This document shows positions 17,358 through 27,900 of a stretch of 64,000 nt of DNA, piece by piece; the first letter of the stretch is position 1; every line of letters begins with the position of its first letter. The position numbers and the translations under genes were made by a program. The stretch is from Bacteroidota bacterium. GTDB lineage: Bacteria > Bacteroidota > Bacteroidia > Chitinophagales > Chitinophagaceae. The stretch spans positions 1-64,000 of the forward strand of contig JABDAZ010000009.1 in the NCBI GenBank assembly GCA_013288945.1, given 5' to 3'. The notes beneath the pieces were generated by a model, which was not told the origin of the DNA, ran no database searches, and saw nothing but the letters and a program-made list of their open reading frames with translations.

Positions 17358-18521
17358 TTAGAAAAATTCTCCCAGCGTTAAATACCAGTTGAAAGAATCT
17401 TTGCCCACCGCAAAATCAAGCGCAACATTTACATTGGATTTCTTATTGAACTTAATACGCAAACCTGTGCCCACTGCAGGCAATAAATTTTGAAACCGGT
17501 TGGTAGTTGGTTCTGTATAAGTTTGCAGATTTGAAAAAAGAACGCCACCCAAAAAACCATTTGCCGTAATATCGAAACGATACTCTGCTTCTGTATACAA
17601 CATTTGTTTTCCGCGATATCTCCAGCGCGCATAACCTCTGCCAATTTTTTCACTTACATCGCCTGCGGTTGTTGGCAAATCGAGATATGGCACGTTGCCG
17701 TAAGTGCCCCAATAAACGCCCCAAAATGCGAGTACAGAATGCCAGTGATCGCTTAATGAAAGATATTTTCTGTTATCAAAATAAATAGAAGTCCATCCGT
17801 AGGTGCTGCCTAATATAGTTGGGTAAACGCGAAATGAAAGTGATGAATACATCCCATCAATCGGGTTGTTGGAGTTGGCGCGGCTGTCGTATAAAAAATT
17901 CGGGCCTATGCCGTTTGATGTTACCGTGCTTCCTGTACCATATCCGTATTTTGAAAAATCACTTGGCGGCGTTAATGGCTGGCTTTGCCTGATGTCATAA
18001 AAAAAATCGAGGCTTGTGCCAAGGCCGATATAAAAGTTTTTTCGCACCTGCCTGTTTGCATTTAAGTAAGCGCGTATTTGTTGGTTTGAAATCGTATTTT
18101 CATTATCATCAGATGTGTTTGCACCAAGCCCGTAAGTATCTACGTCATTATGTATAATGCGCAGGTCGCCATTAAAATTCCATTTGTTGCTTTTTGTATA
18201 AATATTTGGTTTAATAATAAAACCCCACCGCGTATTTAAATTAGTATATGGAATAAAATAAACGCTGGAAAGATTGGTACTTTTTAAATCGCCCAAACGA
18301 AAAGTGGCATTGAAAGAAGATACAATAAACCTGTTTCCATTATTGGTTGCGCCAGATAATGGAAGAAAAGAAAAATAAACTTTTTTTTCTTTCGGAATTT
18401 TTGACTTTTTAAAATGAATGTACTTTGAAAAAATATCGATGAGGTCTTTTTGCCGCACTTTTGCCGTATCGGGATTTTGTATTTGCCCGAAAACGCAAAC
18501 AGGCGCAAGCAATATAAGCAT
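17358..18521 (-). CDS. Omp85/BamA-type outer membrane beta-barrel protein
   Basis: The 387 aa exported protein looks like the 16-strand barrel of the bacterial surface antigen (D15) family without POTRA domains. Aromatic strands alternate with turns; the RGYARWRYRGKQML segment is the 'VRGF/Y' lid-loop region, followed by TEAEYRFDI and a final amphipathic strand ending in Phe-Phe. The annotated ATG gives a very short signal peptide (MLILLAPVCVFGQ). The in-frame sequence upstream (SILIKSTITKLITVGA) continues a plausible signal peptide, so a non-ATG start further upstream is likely. The substrate or secreted partner is unknown. Confidence 0.75.
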   Translation of the reverse strand: MLILLAPVCVFGQIQNPDTAKVRQKDLIDIFSKYIHFKKSKIPKEKKVYFSFLPLSGATNNGNRFIVSSFNATFRLGDLKSTNLSSVYFIPYTNLNTRWGFIIKPNIYTKSNKWNFNGDLRIIHNDVDTYGLGANTSDDNENTISNQQIRAYLNANRQVRKNFYIGLGTSLDFFYDIRQSQPLTPPSDFSKYGYGTGSTVTSNGIGPNFLYDSRANSNNPIDGMYSSLSFRVYPTILGSTYGWTSIYFDNRKYLSLSDHWHSVLAFWGVYWGTYGNVPYLDLPTTAGDVSEKIGRGYARWRYRGKQMLYTEAEYRFDITANGFLGGVLFSNLQTYTEPTTNRFQNLLPAVGTGLRIKFNKKSNVNVALDFAVGKDSFNWYLTLGEFF

Positions 18522-18920
18522 TGCACCAACGGTAATTAGCTTTGTTATGGTTGATTTTATTAAGATAGACAGGTTATATCGATTTTTAAATTTTTAGTAC
18601 GGGTTGAATTGATTTATGGTTGTGTAGATATTAATGAGATATTCATGCCAAGTTGTAGAAAATAAGAATTGGCTATTAATAGAAATTTTTATTAACCGAC
18701 AAATAATCATTTTTTACCGGATATAAAAAATTGACTTTTACTAAAGCGGAAGTGTATATTTAATTATTTACTTTTACGCCGCTATCCTTACAAACTCCCT
18801 GATCTTTTTGAACCCTTCTTTTATTGTCTTTATAAAAAGGGTTTACTATTTGCAATATCAAAATTTATTAAAAAAAAGTAACGCATGGTTTCAACCAAAA
18901 TGCATTTGTTTATTATAAGA
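18522..18920. other. Divergent control region of barrel gene and efflux operon
   Basis: About 400 bp. Besides the probable extra N-terminal codons of the barrel gene, it contains an imperfect inverted repeat at 18811-18846 (AACCCTT ... AAGGGTT with T/A-rich inner stem) directly upstream of the TolC gene, a candidate regulatory site or leader hairpin. A TATAAAAAGGG string like it occurs near 15660. Confidence 0.45.
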
Positions 18921-20258
18921 ATGAAAAGTTTATTATTTATTATAGGTTTATTAATAGCATCAACAAACAGCTTTGCACAAAATAAAAACACAAACGATAC
19001 AAGCCAGTTTTTAACGCTTAAGCAATGTATTGATTATGCACTGGCACACCAGCCGCAATTGAACCAGGCAAACATTAATGTGTCTATTGCCAAATTAACC
19101 AACGCCATTAATACCGCTGGCTGGTACCCGCAGGTTGGTATTAATGGAACATTTACCCATTATTTACAGTTGCCCACATCTTTTATAACCGACAGTGCAA
19201 CGCCCGGCGCGCCGCTTAGAGAAAGAACAGGGATTTCAAATACGGCCATTCCGCAATTATCTGTAACGCAGGCAATTTTTAGCCCGAGCCTTTTATATGC
19301 AAGTAAAACTGCACCTTATTATTTAAGGCAGGCGCAGCAAATTACTGACAGCACAAAAATTTATGTGGTTGCATCTGTAAGCAAAGCGTTTTATAACTTG
19401 TTGCTTACGCTGGAGCAGATTAATGTCTTGAAAGAAGATACGGTGCGCCTGGCGCAAAATGTTACAGATTCATATCATCAATATGTTGGTGGCATTGTTG
19501 ATGAAACAGATTATGAACAGGCAACCATCACGCTTAATAATTCCAAAGCATCATTGAGGCAACAAATGGAAAATGTAATTCCTGAATATGCTTCGTTGAA
19601 ACAGTTAATGGGTTATCCGCCGCAAAAACAATTCAATGTAAATTTTGATACGCTCGAAATGAAAAATGATATTGCTTTTGATACCACGCAACAATTGCAA
19701 TATGAAAAGCGGATTGAATTTAAACAACTTCAAACTACAAAGAGTTTGCAGCATTTGGTTACTGATTATTATCAACATGCATGGTTGCCAACTGCAAGCG
19801 CATTTTATACTTATAATTATGAGTTTGAAAATAATTCTTATGCAAATTTATATGGAAATGCATATCCGAATTCATTGGTTGGTGTTTCATTAAGCCTTCC
19901 TGTTTTTACTGGTTTTGCGCGCGTGCATAATGTCCAAAAATCAAAGTTGCAGGAACGTGTACTCGATTGGAGCGAAGTTGATTTGAAATCCGAGATTTAT
20001 TCTGAATATACTTCTGCAATGGCAAGTTACAGAGGCAATTTATACAACCTCGAAGTGTTGCAGCACAATGTGGAAATGGCAAAGCGTGTTTATTTTGTTG
20101 TGCAGCTGCAATATAAACAAGGCATTGTTGCGTACCTGAATGTTATTACTGCAGAATCAAATTTAATAACATCAGAAACAAGTTATATTAATGCATTGTA
20201 CCAGGTTTTATCAAGCAAAATAGATTTGGAAAAAGCATTGGGAATTATTTCATACTAG
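18921..20258 (+). CDS. TolC-family outer membrane efflux protein
   Basis: This is the outer membrane channel of the RND pump encoded downstream. The signal peptide MKSLLFIIGLLIASTNSFAQ supports the start at 18921; Met codons 12 and 7 residues upstream would give an odd n-region. The mature protein has two homologous TolC repeats: LTLKQCIDYALAHQPQLNQANINV and later YANLYGNAYPNSLVGVSLSLPVFTG, with long coiled helices between them. The final ALGIISY is typical. About 445 aa is the normal length. A 25-bp gap separates it from the membrane fusion gene. Confidence 0.93.
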   Translation: MKSLLFIIGLLIASTNSFAQNKNTNDTSQFLTLKQCIDYALAHQPQLNQANINVSIAKLTNAINTAGWYPQVGINGTFTHYLQLPTSFITDSATPGAPLRERTGISNTAIPQLSVTQAIFSPSLLYASKTAPYYLRQAQQITDSTKIYVVASVSKAFYNLLLTLEQINVLKEDTVRLAQNVTDSYHQYVGGIVDETDYEQATITLNNSKASLRQQMENVIPEYASLKQLMGYPPQKQFNVNFDTLEMKNDIAFDTTQQLQYEKRIEFKQLQTTKSLQHLVTDYYQHAWLPTASAFYTYNYEFENNSYANLYGNAYPNSLVGVSLSLPVFTGFARVHNVQKSKLQERVLDWSEVDLKSEIYSEYTSAMASYRGNLYNLEVLQHNVEMAKRVYFVVQLQYKQGIVAYLNVITAESNLITSETSYINALYQVLSSKIDLEKALGIISY

Positions 20259-20283
20259 TCAGTCAAAATATAATAAGCCATCT

Positions 20284-21615
20284 ATGTACAGAGTTTTATT
20301 GAGTGTTTTTTTAATAAGCTGTTGCGCAATTTTTTCATGCAAACAAAAAACTGCGCCGCCGGTTCCTCCAACGCCTGTTAATGTAATTAAGGTAACAAAA
20401 AGGCCGGTTTTATATTACGATAAATATCCGTCAACAACGCAGGCGCTGAGCCAGGTAGTATTAACGCCGCAGGTGCAGGGATATATAACCGGTATTTTTT
20501 TTACAGAAGGATCGCATGTAAAAAAGGGGCAAAAATTATATGAGATTGATAAAAGATTATACCAGGCTGCTGTTGATGCTGCCGAAGCAAATGTAAAAGT
20601 TGCAGAAGGAAACCAGGTGCAAGCGCAGCAGGATGCAGATCGATATGTGTATTTAAATAATTACCATGCGGTTGCAAAACAGTTATATGATCATGCAGTG
20701 ATTACGTTAGACAATTCAAAAAGCCAGGTAAAAGCTGCGCAGGAAGCGGTGAAAACGGCAAAGACCAATCTCGCGTATTCCACTATCTATGCGCCTTTCG
20801 ATGGAACCATTGGTTTTAGCCAGGTAAAACTTGGAAATTTAGTAGTTGTCGGGCAAACTGTTTTAAATACAATTTCCACCAACGATCCAATGGCTGTTGA
20901 TTTTTTAGTGAATGAAAAACAGTTGGGTGATTTTGAAAAAATTCAAAAAGGAAAACAAAGGCCGGTTGATTCTTTATTTACATTATTACTTCCTAATAAT
21001 ACTTTATACGCACACACCGGAAAAATTTCAATAATAGATCGCGCGGTTGATCCGCAAACAGGGTCCATCGTTGTCCGTCTCGTTTTTCCAAATCCTGAAA
21101 ATGATTTGAAAGTTGGAATGAGTTGCATTGTGCGCGTGCACAACCAGGATGCTTCACCACAATTAGTAATACCTGGAAAAGCTGTTGTAGAACAGATGGG
21201 AGAATATTTTGTGTACGTGGCAATAGATACCATTGTTAATGAAAAAGCAGATGCAAGCATGAGCAAAAGCGGCGATGCAAATTCATCATCAGCCAAGTCT
21301 GGCAAAAGCAGTTCGGATACCAGCAAAAAAAATGAAACCGATACTGCCAACAGAAAACCAAAGTTGCGCGCCATACAAAGAAAAATAAAATTAGGTCAAA
21401 CGATTGACGCGAACGTTGTTGTGCTGTCTGGTATTAATGAAGGTGAAAATGTTATTGTTGATGGCCTTCAGGCAATTCATGATGGTTCTGCAATTTCTAT
21501 TGGTGGAAAAAATGCCAATGACAAAGAAAAAAATGCCACCACAGATTCTACAGGAAAAAAAGAAAATGCCGACTCAACAGGTGGCAAAAATGGAAGCGGC
21601 AAAGGCACAAATTAA
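20284..21615 (+). CDS. RND efflux membrane fusion (periplasmic adaptor) lipoprotein
   Basis: This adaptor links the inner membrane pump to TolC. It has a lipobox (AIFSC, residue 19). The domains run in order: biotinyl-lipoyl half (GYITGIFFTEGSHVKKGQKLYEID), an alpha-hairpin (AAVDAAEANVKVAEGN...), the second lipoyl half (STIYAPFDGTIGFSQVKLGNLV), and beta-barrel (LKVGMSCIVRVHNQ). An unusual Ser/Lys/Asp-rich insertion follows near residues 325-358, then the membrane-proximal domain (IKLGQTIDANVVVLSGINEGENVIVDGLQAIHDGS). A Lys/Gly/Ser/Asn-rich tail of 35 residues ends the protein. The insertion and tail are low-complexity additions absent from E. coli AcrA. Confidence 0.93.
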   Translation: MYRVLLSVFLISCCAIFSCKQKTAPPVPPTPVNVIKVTKRPVLYYDKYPSTTQALSQVVLTPQVQGYITGIFFTEGSHVKKGQKLYEIDKRLYQAAVDAAEANVKVAEGNQVQAQQDADRYVYLNNYHAVAKQLYDHAVITLDNSKSQVKAAQEAVKTAKTNLAYSTIYAPFDGTIGFSQVKLGNLVVVGQTVLNTISTNDPMAVDFLVNEKQLGDFEKIQKGKQRPVDSLFTLLLPNNTLYAHTGKISIIDRAVDPQTGSIVVRLVFPNPENDLKVGMSCIVRVHNQDASPQLVIPGKAVVEQMGEYFVYVAIDTIVNEKADASMSKSGDANSSSAKSGKSSSDTSKKNETDTANRKPKLRAIQRKIKLGQTIDANVVVLSGINEGENVIVDGLQAIHDGSAISIGGKNANDKEKNATTDSTGKKENADSTGGKNGSGKGTN

Positions 21616-21663
21616 AAAAGCAGAAAAATAATTTCGTTACCAAAGGATTAAGGCAAAGGCAAC

Positions 21664-24600
21664 ATGATTGCAAATACTTTTATAAAACGACCTGTTACAG
21701 CAATAGTGGTATCAATCGTATTGGTGCTTACCGGAGGCGTATCTATTTTAAGCCTGCCGATCGATCAATATCCTGATATCACACCACCGGTTGTGCAGGT
21801 AAGCGGCCAGTTTATTGGTGCCGATGCACAAACGGTTGAGCAAACTGTTGCCACGCCAATTGAGCAACAGGTAAATGGTACGCCCGGCATGGAATACATG
21901 CAAAGCAATAGCAGCAACAATGGCTCCATGCAAATTAATGTTACTTATAATGTAGGTACAGATATAGATATTGCAACGCTGGATGTACAAAACCGCGTAA
22001 GCATTGCAACACCATTGGTTCCAACTGCAGCAACGCGATTGGGACTGACAGTGCGTGCTGTAAATCCGAGCATGTTGATGATGGTGGCAATCTATTCGCC
22101 GAAAAATTCTCACGATATTACTTTTCTTGACAACTATACCAACATTTATATTCAGGATGCATTATTAAGGGTTGCCGGCGTTGGCGCTATTAATAGTTTT
22201 GCCGATAATTTTAGTATGCGGGTTTGGATGAACCCTGATAAAATGGCTGTTTATAAAATAAGCCCGCAAGATGTTATTAATGCACTCAATTCGCAGAATG
22301 TGCAGGTTGCCGCCGGTTCGGCGGGCGTGCCGCCGCAGGCGAGCGCACAAACATTTGAATTGGGTATTTTAGTAAATGGCCGTTTAAGCAAAGTATCTGA
22401 ATTTGAAAATATCATTGTAAAAGCGCTTCCTGCCACCGCAGATTCAACCGGGCAATTGGTTTATTTAAAAGATGTGGCAAGAGTTGAATTGGGCAAATTC
22501 AGTTTTTCCAGTAATTCATTTGTAGATGGGCGGCGTGCATCTTATCTCCGCATTTACCAGGCACCGGGAAGCAACGCATTAAAGACAGCGCAAGGAGTAT
22601 ATGATCAGTTAGCGCAACTCAAAAAATTCTTTCCTTCTGATTTAGAATATACAGTTCCATTCGAATCAGTAACCGTGGTAAAAGTATCCATGAGTGATGT
22701 AGTGGTAACGCTTCTATTAACACTCGGATTGGTGGCGCTTGTTGTGTTTTTATTTTTACAAAATTTCAGATCAACATTAATACCTGTATTGGCTATTCCT
22801 GTTTCTATTTTTGGAACGTTCATCTTTTTTATACCACTTGGTTTTACTATTAATACGCTTACCATGTTTGGTTTTGTGTTGGCAATTGGTATTGTGGTGG
22901 ATGATGCGATAATTGTTGTTGAAGCCGTGCAACATTATATGGATGAAAAAGGCATGAGCCCGAAAGAAGCAACTTACGAAGCGATGAAAGATATTTCTGC
23001 GCCCGTTGTTGCGATTGCATTAATACTTGCTGCAGTGTTTGTTCCCGTTGGTTTCATTCCCGGAATTGTTGGGCGCTTGTATCAGCAGTTTGCAATTACT
23101 ATTGCTATTTCTGTAATAATATCCGCGTTCATCGCGCTTTCTCTTACGCCGGCGCTTTGCACATTGCTTTTAAAACCGACAGATAAAAACAAACAAAAAA
23201 GCTGGAGTACAAAATTATTCGACAAGTTTAATGCATGGTTTGATCGCATTACAGAACATTATGTGAAAGGCGTAGAAAAAAGTATTAAGGCCACAAAATA
23301 TATGATTGGCTTGCTTGTAATAATATGCATCGCCGCCATCTTTTTATTTATGGAAAAATCTTCCGGGTTTATTCCTTCTGAGGATGATGGCAGTTTGTAT
23401 GTTACTTATCAATTACCATCAGCTTCTTCCACTATTAGATCGGTAGAAGTAATGAGCCAGTTAATGAAAGTGATTGGTAAAACTCCTGGTGTTGGCCACT
23501 ATGCTGCATTATCTGGTTTGAATGTTATTAATAACGCTTCCAATTCCAATTGCGGAACTATTTATTTACAATTGAGCCCTTGGGAAGACAGGAAAGAAAA
23601 AAGCGAAAAAGTTCCGGGAATTGTTGATGAATTGAGAAAACGAATTGCAGATGCCGGTATTAATGATGCAAATGTAGAAGTGGTTCAACCATCACCATTA
23701 CCAGGCGTTGGCGCAACTGTTGGTTTTAGTTTTCAGATAGAACAGCGCAGTACCAATGATGATTTGAAAGCATTCGAAAAAGTAGTGTCAAATTTTGTTG
23801 CCGCAGCAAATAGAAACCCGGCTATTAATGGCGCGTATAGTTTTTATAATTCACATACGCCGGGTTATAATGTAACTGTTGATCGAGATAAATGCGAAAA
23901 ATTAGGTGCTGATATCGGCGATGTGTTTACAACCATACAGGCATTTATGGGAAGCACGTACGTTAATGATTTTACTGTTTATAACAGAACATTTCACGTA
24001 GTTGTGCAAGCCGATACATCGTTCCGTAACCTTGTTAGCGACATGGACAAATATTATGTGCGCAACACAGCAGGAAAAATGTTGCCGTTAGGAACATTAA
24101 TAACTTATAAGCCAACTGAAACTGCGCCATTAATATCTCACTTCAATATTTTTCGCTCCGCAGAAATTGATGGTGTTTCCGGCACAGGTTATAGTACTAC
24201 TCAAACTATTGAAGCTTTAGAGGATGTTGCCGCAAAAGTTTTACCGCAAGGTTATGCATACGAATTTTCCGGATTAAGCCATGAAGAAATAAGCGCTGGT
24301 TCAAGCACGATTTATATATTTATATTCTCCATCACTTTCGTGTTTTTATTCTTATCCGCTTTGTATGAAAGTTGGTCGGTACCGTTTTCAGTTTTGCTTG
24401 GTGTGCCAATCGGTGTGTTTGGCGCCATCTTCACTTTATGGTTGGTACCAAGCCTTACAAACAATGTGTATGCGCAAATTGGTATGATTACATTAATAGG
24501 ATTGGCTGCAAAAAATGCCATACTGATTGTGGAGTTTGCCAAAGTACGTGTAGACAGAGGCGAGGATTTATTACAATCTACTTTAGAAGCAACACGTTTG

Positions 24601-24969
24601 CGTTTGCGCCCGATAGTAATGACATCCATGGCATTTATCTTGGGCGTTTTACCGTTGGTTTTTGCAAGTGGTGCAGGTGCAGTATCAAGAAGAACAATTG
24701 GCTTTACCGTGCTTGGTGGAATGACCGCTGCATCTACGATTGCGATATTTGTTGTGCCGGTATTGTATGTTGCTATCACTCGCCTTTCTTACGGAAAAGA
24801 AAAATTGGAATGGCTTAAAACACACCACGATTTCTTAATAGAAAAAGAAAAGAAAGTAGAACAACAAAATATAGATCCGGAATTGGAATTCGATATAAAG
24901 ATGTCGCGTGATCTTGCAAAAGGGAATGATAAACCGCAACCAGAAAGTGAAAAACCGCAACAAGGATGA
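21664..24969 (+). CDS. RND efflux permease, first of tandem pair (HAE1 type)
   Basis: This is a proton-driven inner membrane transporter of hydrophobic compounds. The 1101 aa protein has the 12-TM RND plan with two large periplasmic loops. It begins MIANTFIKRPVTAIVVSI and has LPIDQYPDITPPVVQV. The TM4 proton relay is GIVVDDAIIVVEAVQ (two Asp near residue 415), and GLAAKNAILIVEFAK with the relay Lys is in TM10. A charged cytoplasmic tail (EKEKKVEQQNIDPELEFDI) ends it. It overlaps the next permease gene by 4 bp (ATGA). Substrates cannot be read from the sequence. Confidence 0.95.
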   Translation: MIANTFIKRPVTAIVVSIVLVLTGGVSILSLPIDQYPDITPPVVQVSGQFIGADAQTVEQTVATPIEQQVNGTPGMEYMQSNSSNNGSMQINVTYNVGTDIDIATLDVQNRVSIATPLVPTAATRLGLTVRAVNPSMLMMVAIYSPKNSHDITFLDNYTNIYIQDALLRVAGVGAINSFADNFSMRVWMNPDKMAVYKISPQDVINALNSQNVQVAAGSAGVPPQASAQTFELGILVNGRLSKVSEFENIIVKALPATADSTGQLVYLKDVARVELGKFSFSSNSFVDGRRASYLRIYQAPGSNALKTAQGVYDQLAQLKKFFPSDLEYTVPFESVTVVKVSMSDVVVTLLLTLGLVALVVFLFLQNFRSTLIPVLAIPVSIFGTFIFFIPLGFTINTLTMFGFVLAIGIVVDDAIIVVEAVQHYMDEKGMSPKEATYEAMKDISAPVVAIALILAAVFVPVGFIPGIVGRLYQQFAITIAISVIISAFIALSLTPALCTLLLKPTDKNKQKSWSTKLFDKFNAWFDRITEHYVKGVEKSIKATKYMIGLLVIICIAAIFLFMEKSSGFIPSEDDGSLYVTYQLPSASSTIRSVEVMSQLMKVIGKTPGVGHYAALSGLNVINNASNSNCGTIYLQLSPWEDRKEKSEKVPGIVDELRKRIADAGINDANVEVVQPSPLPGVGATVGFSFQIEQRSTNDDLKAFEKVVSNFVAAANRNPAINGAYSFYNSHTPGYNVTVDRDKCEKLGADIGDVFTTIQAFMGSTYVNDFTVYNRTFHVVVQADTSFRNLVSDMDKYYVRNTAGKMLPLGTLITYKPTETAPLISHFNIFRSAEIDGVSGTGYSTTQTIEALEDVAAKVLPQGYAYEFSGLSHEEISAGSSTIYIFIFSITFVFLFLSALYESWSVPFSVLLGVPIGVFGAIFTLWLVPSLTNNVYAQIGMITLIGLAAKNAILIVEFAKVRVDRGEDLLQSTLEATRLRLRPIVMTSMAFILGVLPLVFASGAGAVSRRTIGFTVLGGMTAASTIAIFVVPVLYVAITRLSYGKEKLEWLKTHHDFLIEKEKKVEQQNIDPELEFDIKMSRDLAKGNDKPQPESEKPQQG

Positions 24970-27900
24970 TTGCAAATACATTTATAAAAAGGCCTGTTAC
25001 TGCAATTGTAATATCCATCGTGCTTACCATTGCAGGGTTGATTTGCGTCTTTAATCTTCCGTTGGATCAATTCCCGAAAATTGCGCCGCCGGGTGTTTCT
25101 GTTTCTACAAGTTATACCGGCGCAGATGCGCAAACTGTTGAGCAAACTGTTACTGTTCCTATTGAAGAACAGATTAATGGTGTTTCGGGAATGATGTATA
25201 TGCAAAGTACCAACACACAAACTGGTACTGCAGGCATTAATGTTACTTTCGACATTGGAACAAACATTAATATAGCAACACTCAATGTTCAAAACAGGGT
25301 AAGCCTTGCAGCACCGGTTTTGCCTTCTGTGGTAAGCCAGTTGGGCGTTACCGTGCGCGCGCGCAACCCGGATCAGTTAATGAACATTGCCATTTTTTCT
25401 CCCAATGGAACGCATTCAATTTCTTTCTTAGATAATTATTCAAACACGTATATTTTAAATGCGCTGCTGCGTGTTCCCGGTGTGGGCGATGTGCAATCGA
25501 GAGGTAACCCTTTTAGTATGCGCATCTGGATGGATCCTAAAAAGATGGCGTCATATAGTTTGATGCCTTCTGATGTTATAAGTGCTTTGCAAAAACAAAA
25601 TGTTTATATAGCCGGTGGCGCAGTTGGCGCTCCGCCACAGATGTCTTCGCAAACAAATGAATATACAATTACAGTAAACAGTTTATTGGATAAGCCAGAA
25701 GAATATGAAAAAGTAATTGTAAAAAATAATCCTGCAACAGGAGAATTGGTTTATGTAAAAGACATAGCACGCGTAGAGCTTGGCAAATTTTCTTATTCGA
25801 ATTCCGGCTATGCAGATGGCAAAGTTGCAACAACTATTTTAGTATACCAGTTGCCAACAAGCAATGCATTGCAAACAGCAAAAAATGTATACGCAGCATT
25901 GGCTGATTTGAAAAAAACTTTTCCGCCAGATGTAGATTATTCTATTCCATTTGAGAACGTAACCATCATCAGCGTATCAATTGATGAAGTGGTAAAAACA
26001 TTATTCGAAGCACTCGGTTTGGTTGCCGTTGTTGTGTTTTTATTTTTGCAAAACTGGCGTTCTACTATCATTCCGCTTATTGCTATTCCTGTTTCTATTT
26101 TAAGCACATTTATATTTTTTATTCCTTTAGGATTTACTATTAATACGCTTACACTTTTTGGTTTTGTACTTGCCATTGGTATTGTGGTAGATGATGCCAT
26201 TATTGTGGTAGAAGCAGTACAGCATTTTATTGACAACGAACATATGTCGCCTAAAGAAGCAACATACAATGCGATGAAAGAAATTTCCGCACCAGTTGTT
26301 GCTATTGCATTAATACTTGCATCTGTATTTGTGCCTGTTGGTTTTATACCCGGCATTGCGGGAAGGCTTTATCAGCAGTTTGCCATTACCATTGCAATAT
26401 CAGTTGTTCTCTCTGCATTTATTGCGTTATCACTTACGCCAGCGTTGTGTACGTTATTGCTTCGCCCGACAAACCACGATGCAAAAAAAACAAGCCTTAT
26501 CGAAAGATTCTTTATTGCTTTTAATAAATGGTTCGAAAAAATTACAGCCAAATATGCAAATGCAGTAAAATTTTGCATTGAAAAATCTGCATGGGTTGTT
26601 GCAGTTTTGGTAATCATTTGCGCCGCTGCAATTTTTCTTTTCAAAAATAAACCAACCGGTTTTATTCCGTCAGAAGATGGCGGCCGCGTATTAATGGGCA
26701 TACAATTACCAGAAGGCACAGCCACAACACAAACAGATTCTTTGCTGCGAAAAATAATGGAAATAGTTGCCACAACTCCGGGCGTACTTCATTACAATGC
26801 AATCTCCGGATTGAATGTATTAAGCGGCGGCGCCACATCCAATGGCGGAAGTATTTTTTGTATGCTTAAACCATGGAGCGAACGCAATACGCCCGAGTTG
26901 CAAATTCCCGGGATTATGGCCGTTATAAAAAAACGCATTTCCCAGGCAGGCGTTAAAAGCGCAAACGTAACTGTTAATGCATCTCCTGCTATAAGAGGTC
27001 TGGGAACAGCCGCAGGTTTCAGTATCCAGATACAACAAGGCAGCACAACGGATGATGTTCACCAGTTTGAAGCGGTGATGAATAAATATGTAGCAGCTTT
27101 AAAAAAACAACCTGCAACTTCAACAGCTTACAGCAATTTTACCGCGCACACTCCTGCATTTGATCTTACTGTTGACAGAGAAAAATGCCAGATGATGGGC
27201 GTTAATATTTCTTATGTCTTTAATACTTTACAAGCTTTTATGGGCAGCAGGCTTGTAGGTAATTTTACAAAATACAATACTACTTTCCGTGTAATTGTTC
27301 AGGCAGATACTGCGTCGCGCGCAATCATTTCAGACCTCCAAAAATATTATGTTCGTGATACCGCAGGAAAAATGGTTCCATTAAGTACAATGGTGCGTTA
27401 CAAACCCATTTCAACCGCGCCATTAATAACGCATTTTAATATTTTTCGCTCTGCCGAAGTGGATGGTTCCACTCCCGATGGTTACAGCACCGGCGAAGGA
27501 ATAGAAACATTAAAAGATGTTGCAGCCAAAGTATTGCCGCAAGGTTATACATATGAATTTTCTGGATTAAGTTACCAGGAAATAAAAGCCGGCTCGATGG
27601 CGATTTATATTTTCATGTTCTCGATCGTTTTTGTATTCCTGTTTTTGGCTGCATTATATGAAAGCTGGTCGGTGCCATTATCGGTTATGCTTGCCGTTCC
27701 GATAAGTGCATTCGGCGCTGTGTTTGCGCTTACAACTACGCCGGCTTTATCCAATAATATTTATGCGCAAATCGGGTTAATCACATTAATAGGTTTATCT
27801 GCAAAAAACGCCATATTAATAGTTGAGTTTGCCAAGGTGCGTGTAGATCGCGGTGAAGATTTAATTAAATCTACCATTGAAGCTGCGAGCTTGCGTCTGC

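Noticed and set aside
24789-25292. Minus-strand 167-codon Cys/Asn/Ser-rich frame
   Set aside because: Antisense shadow across the junction of the two RND permease genes; residue composition is abnormal.
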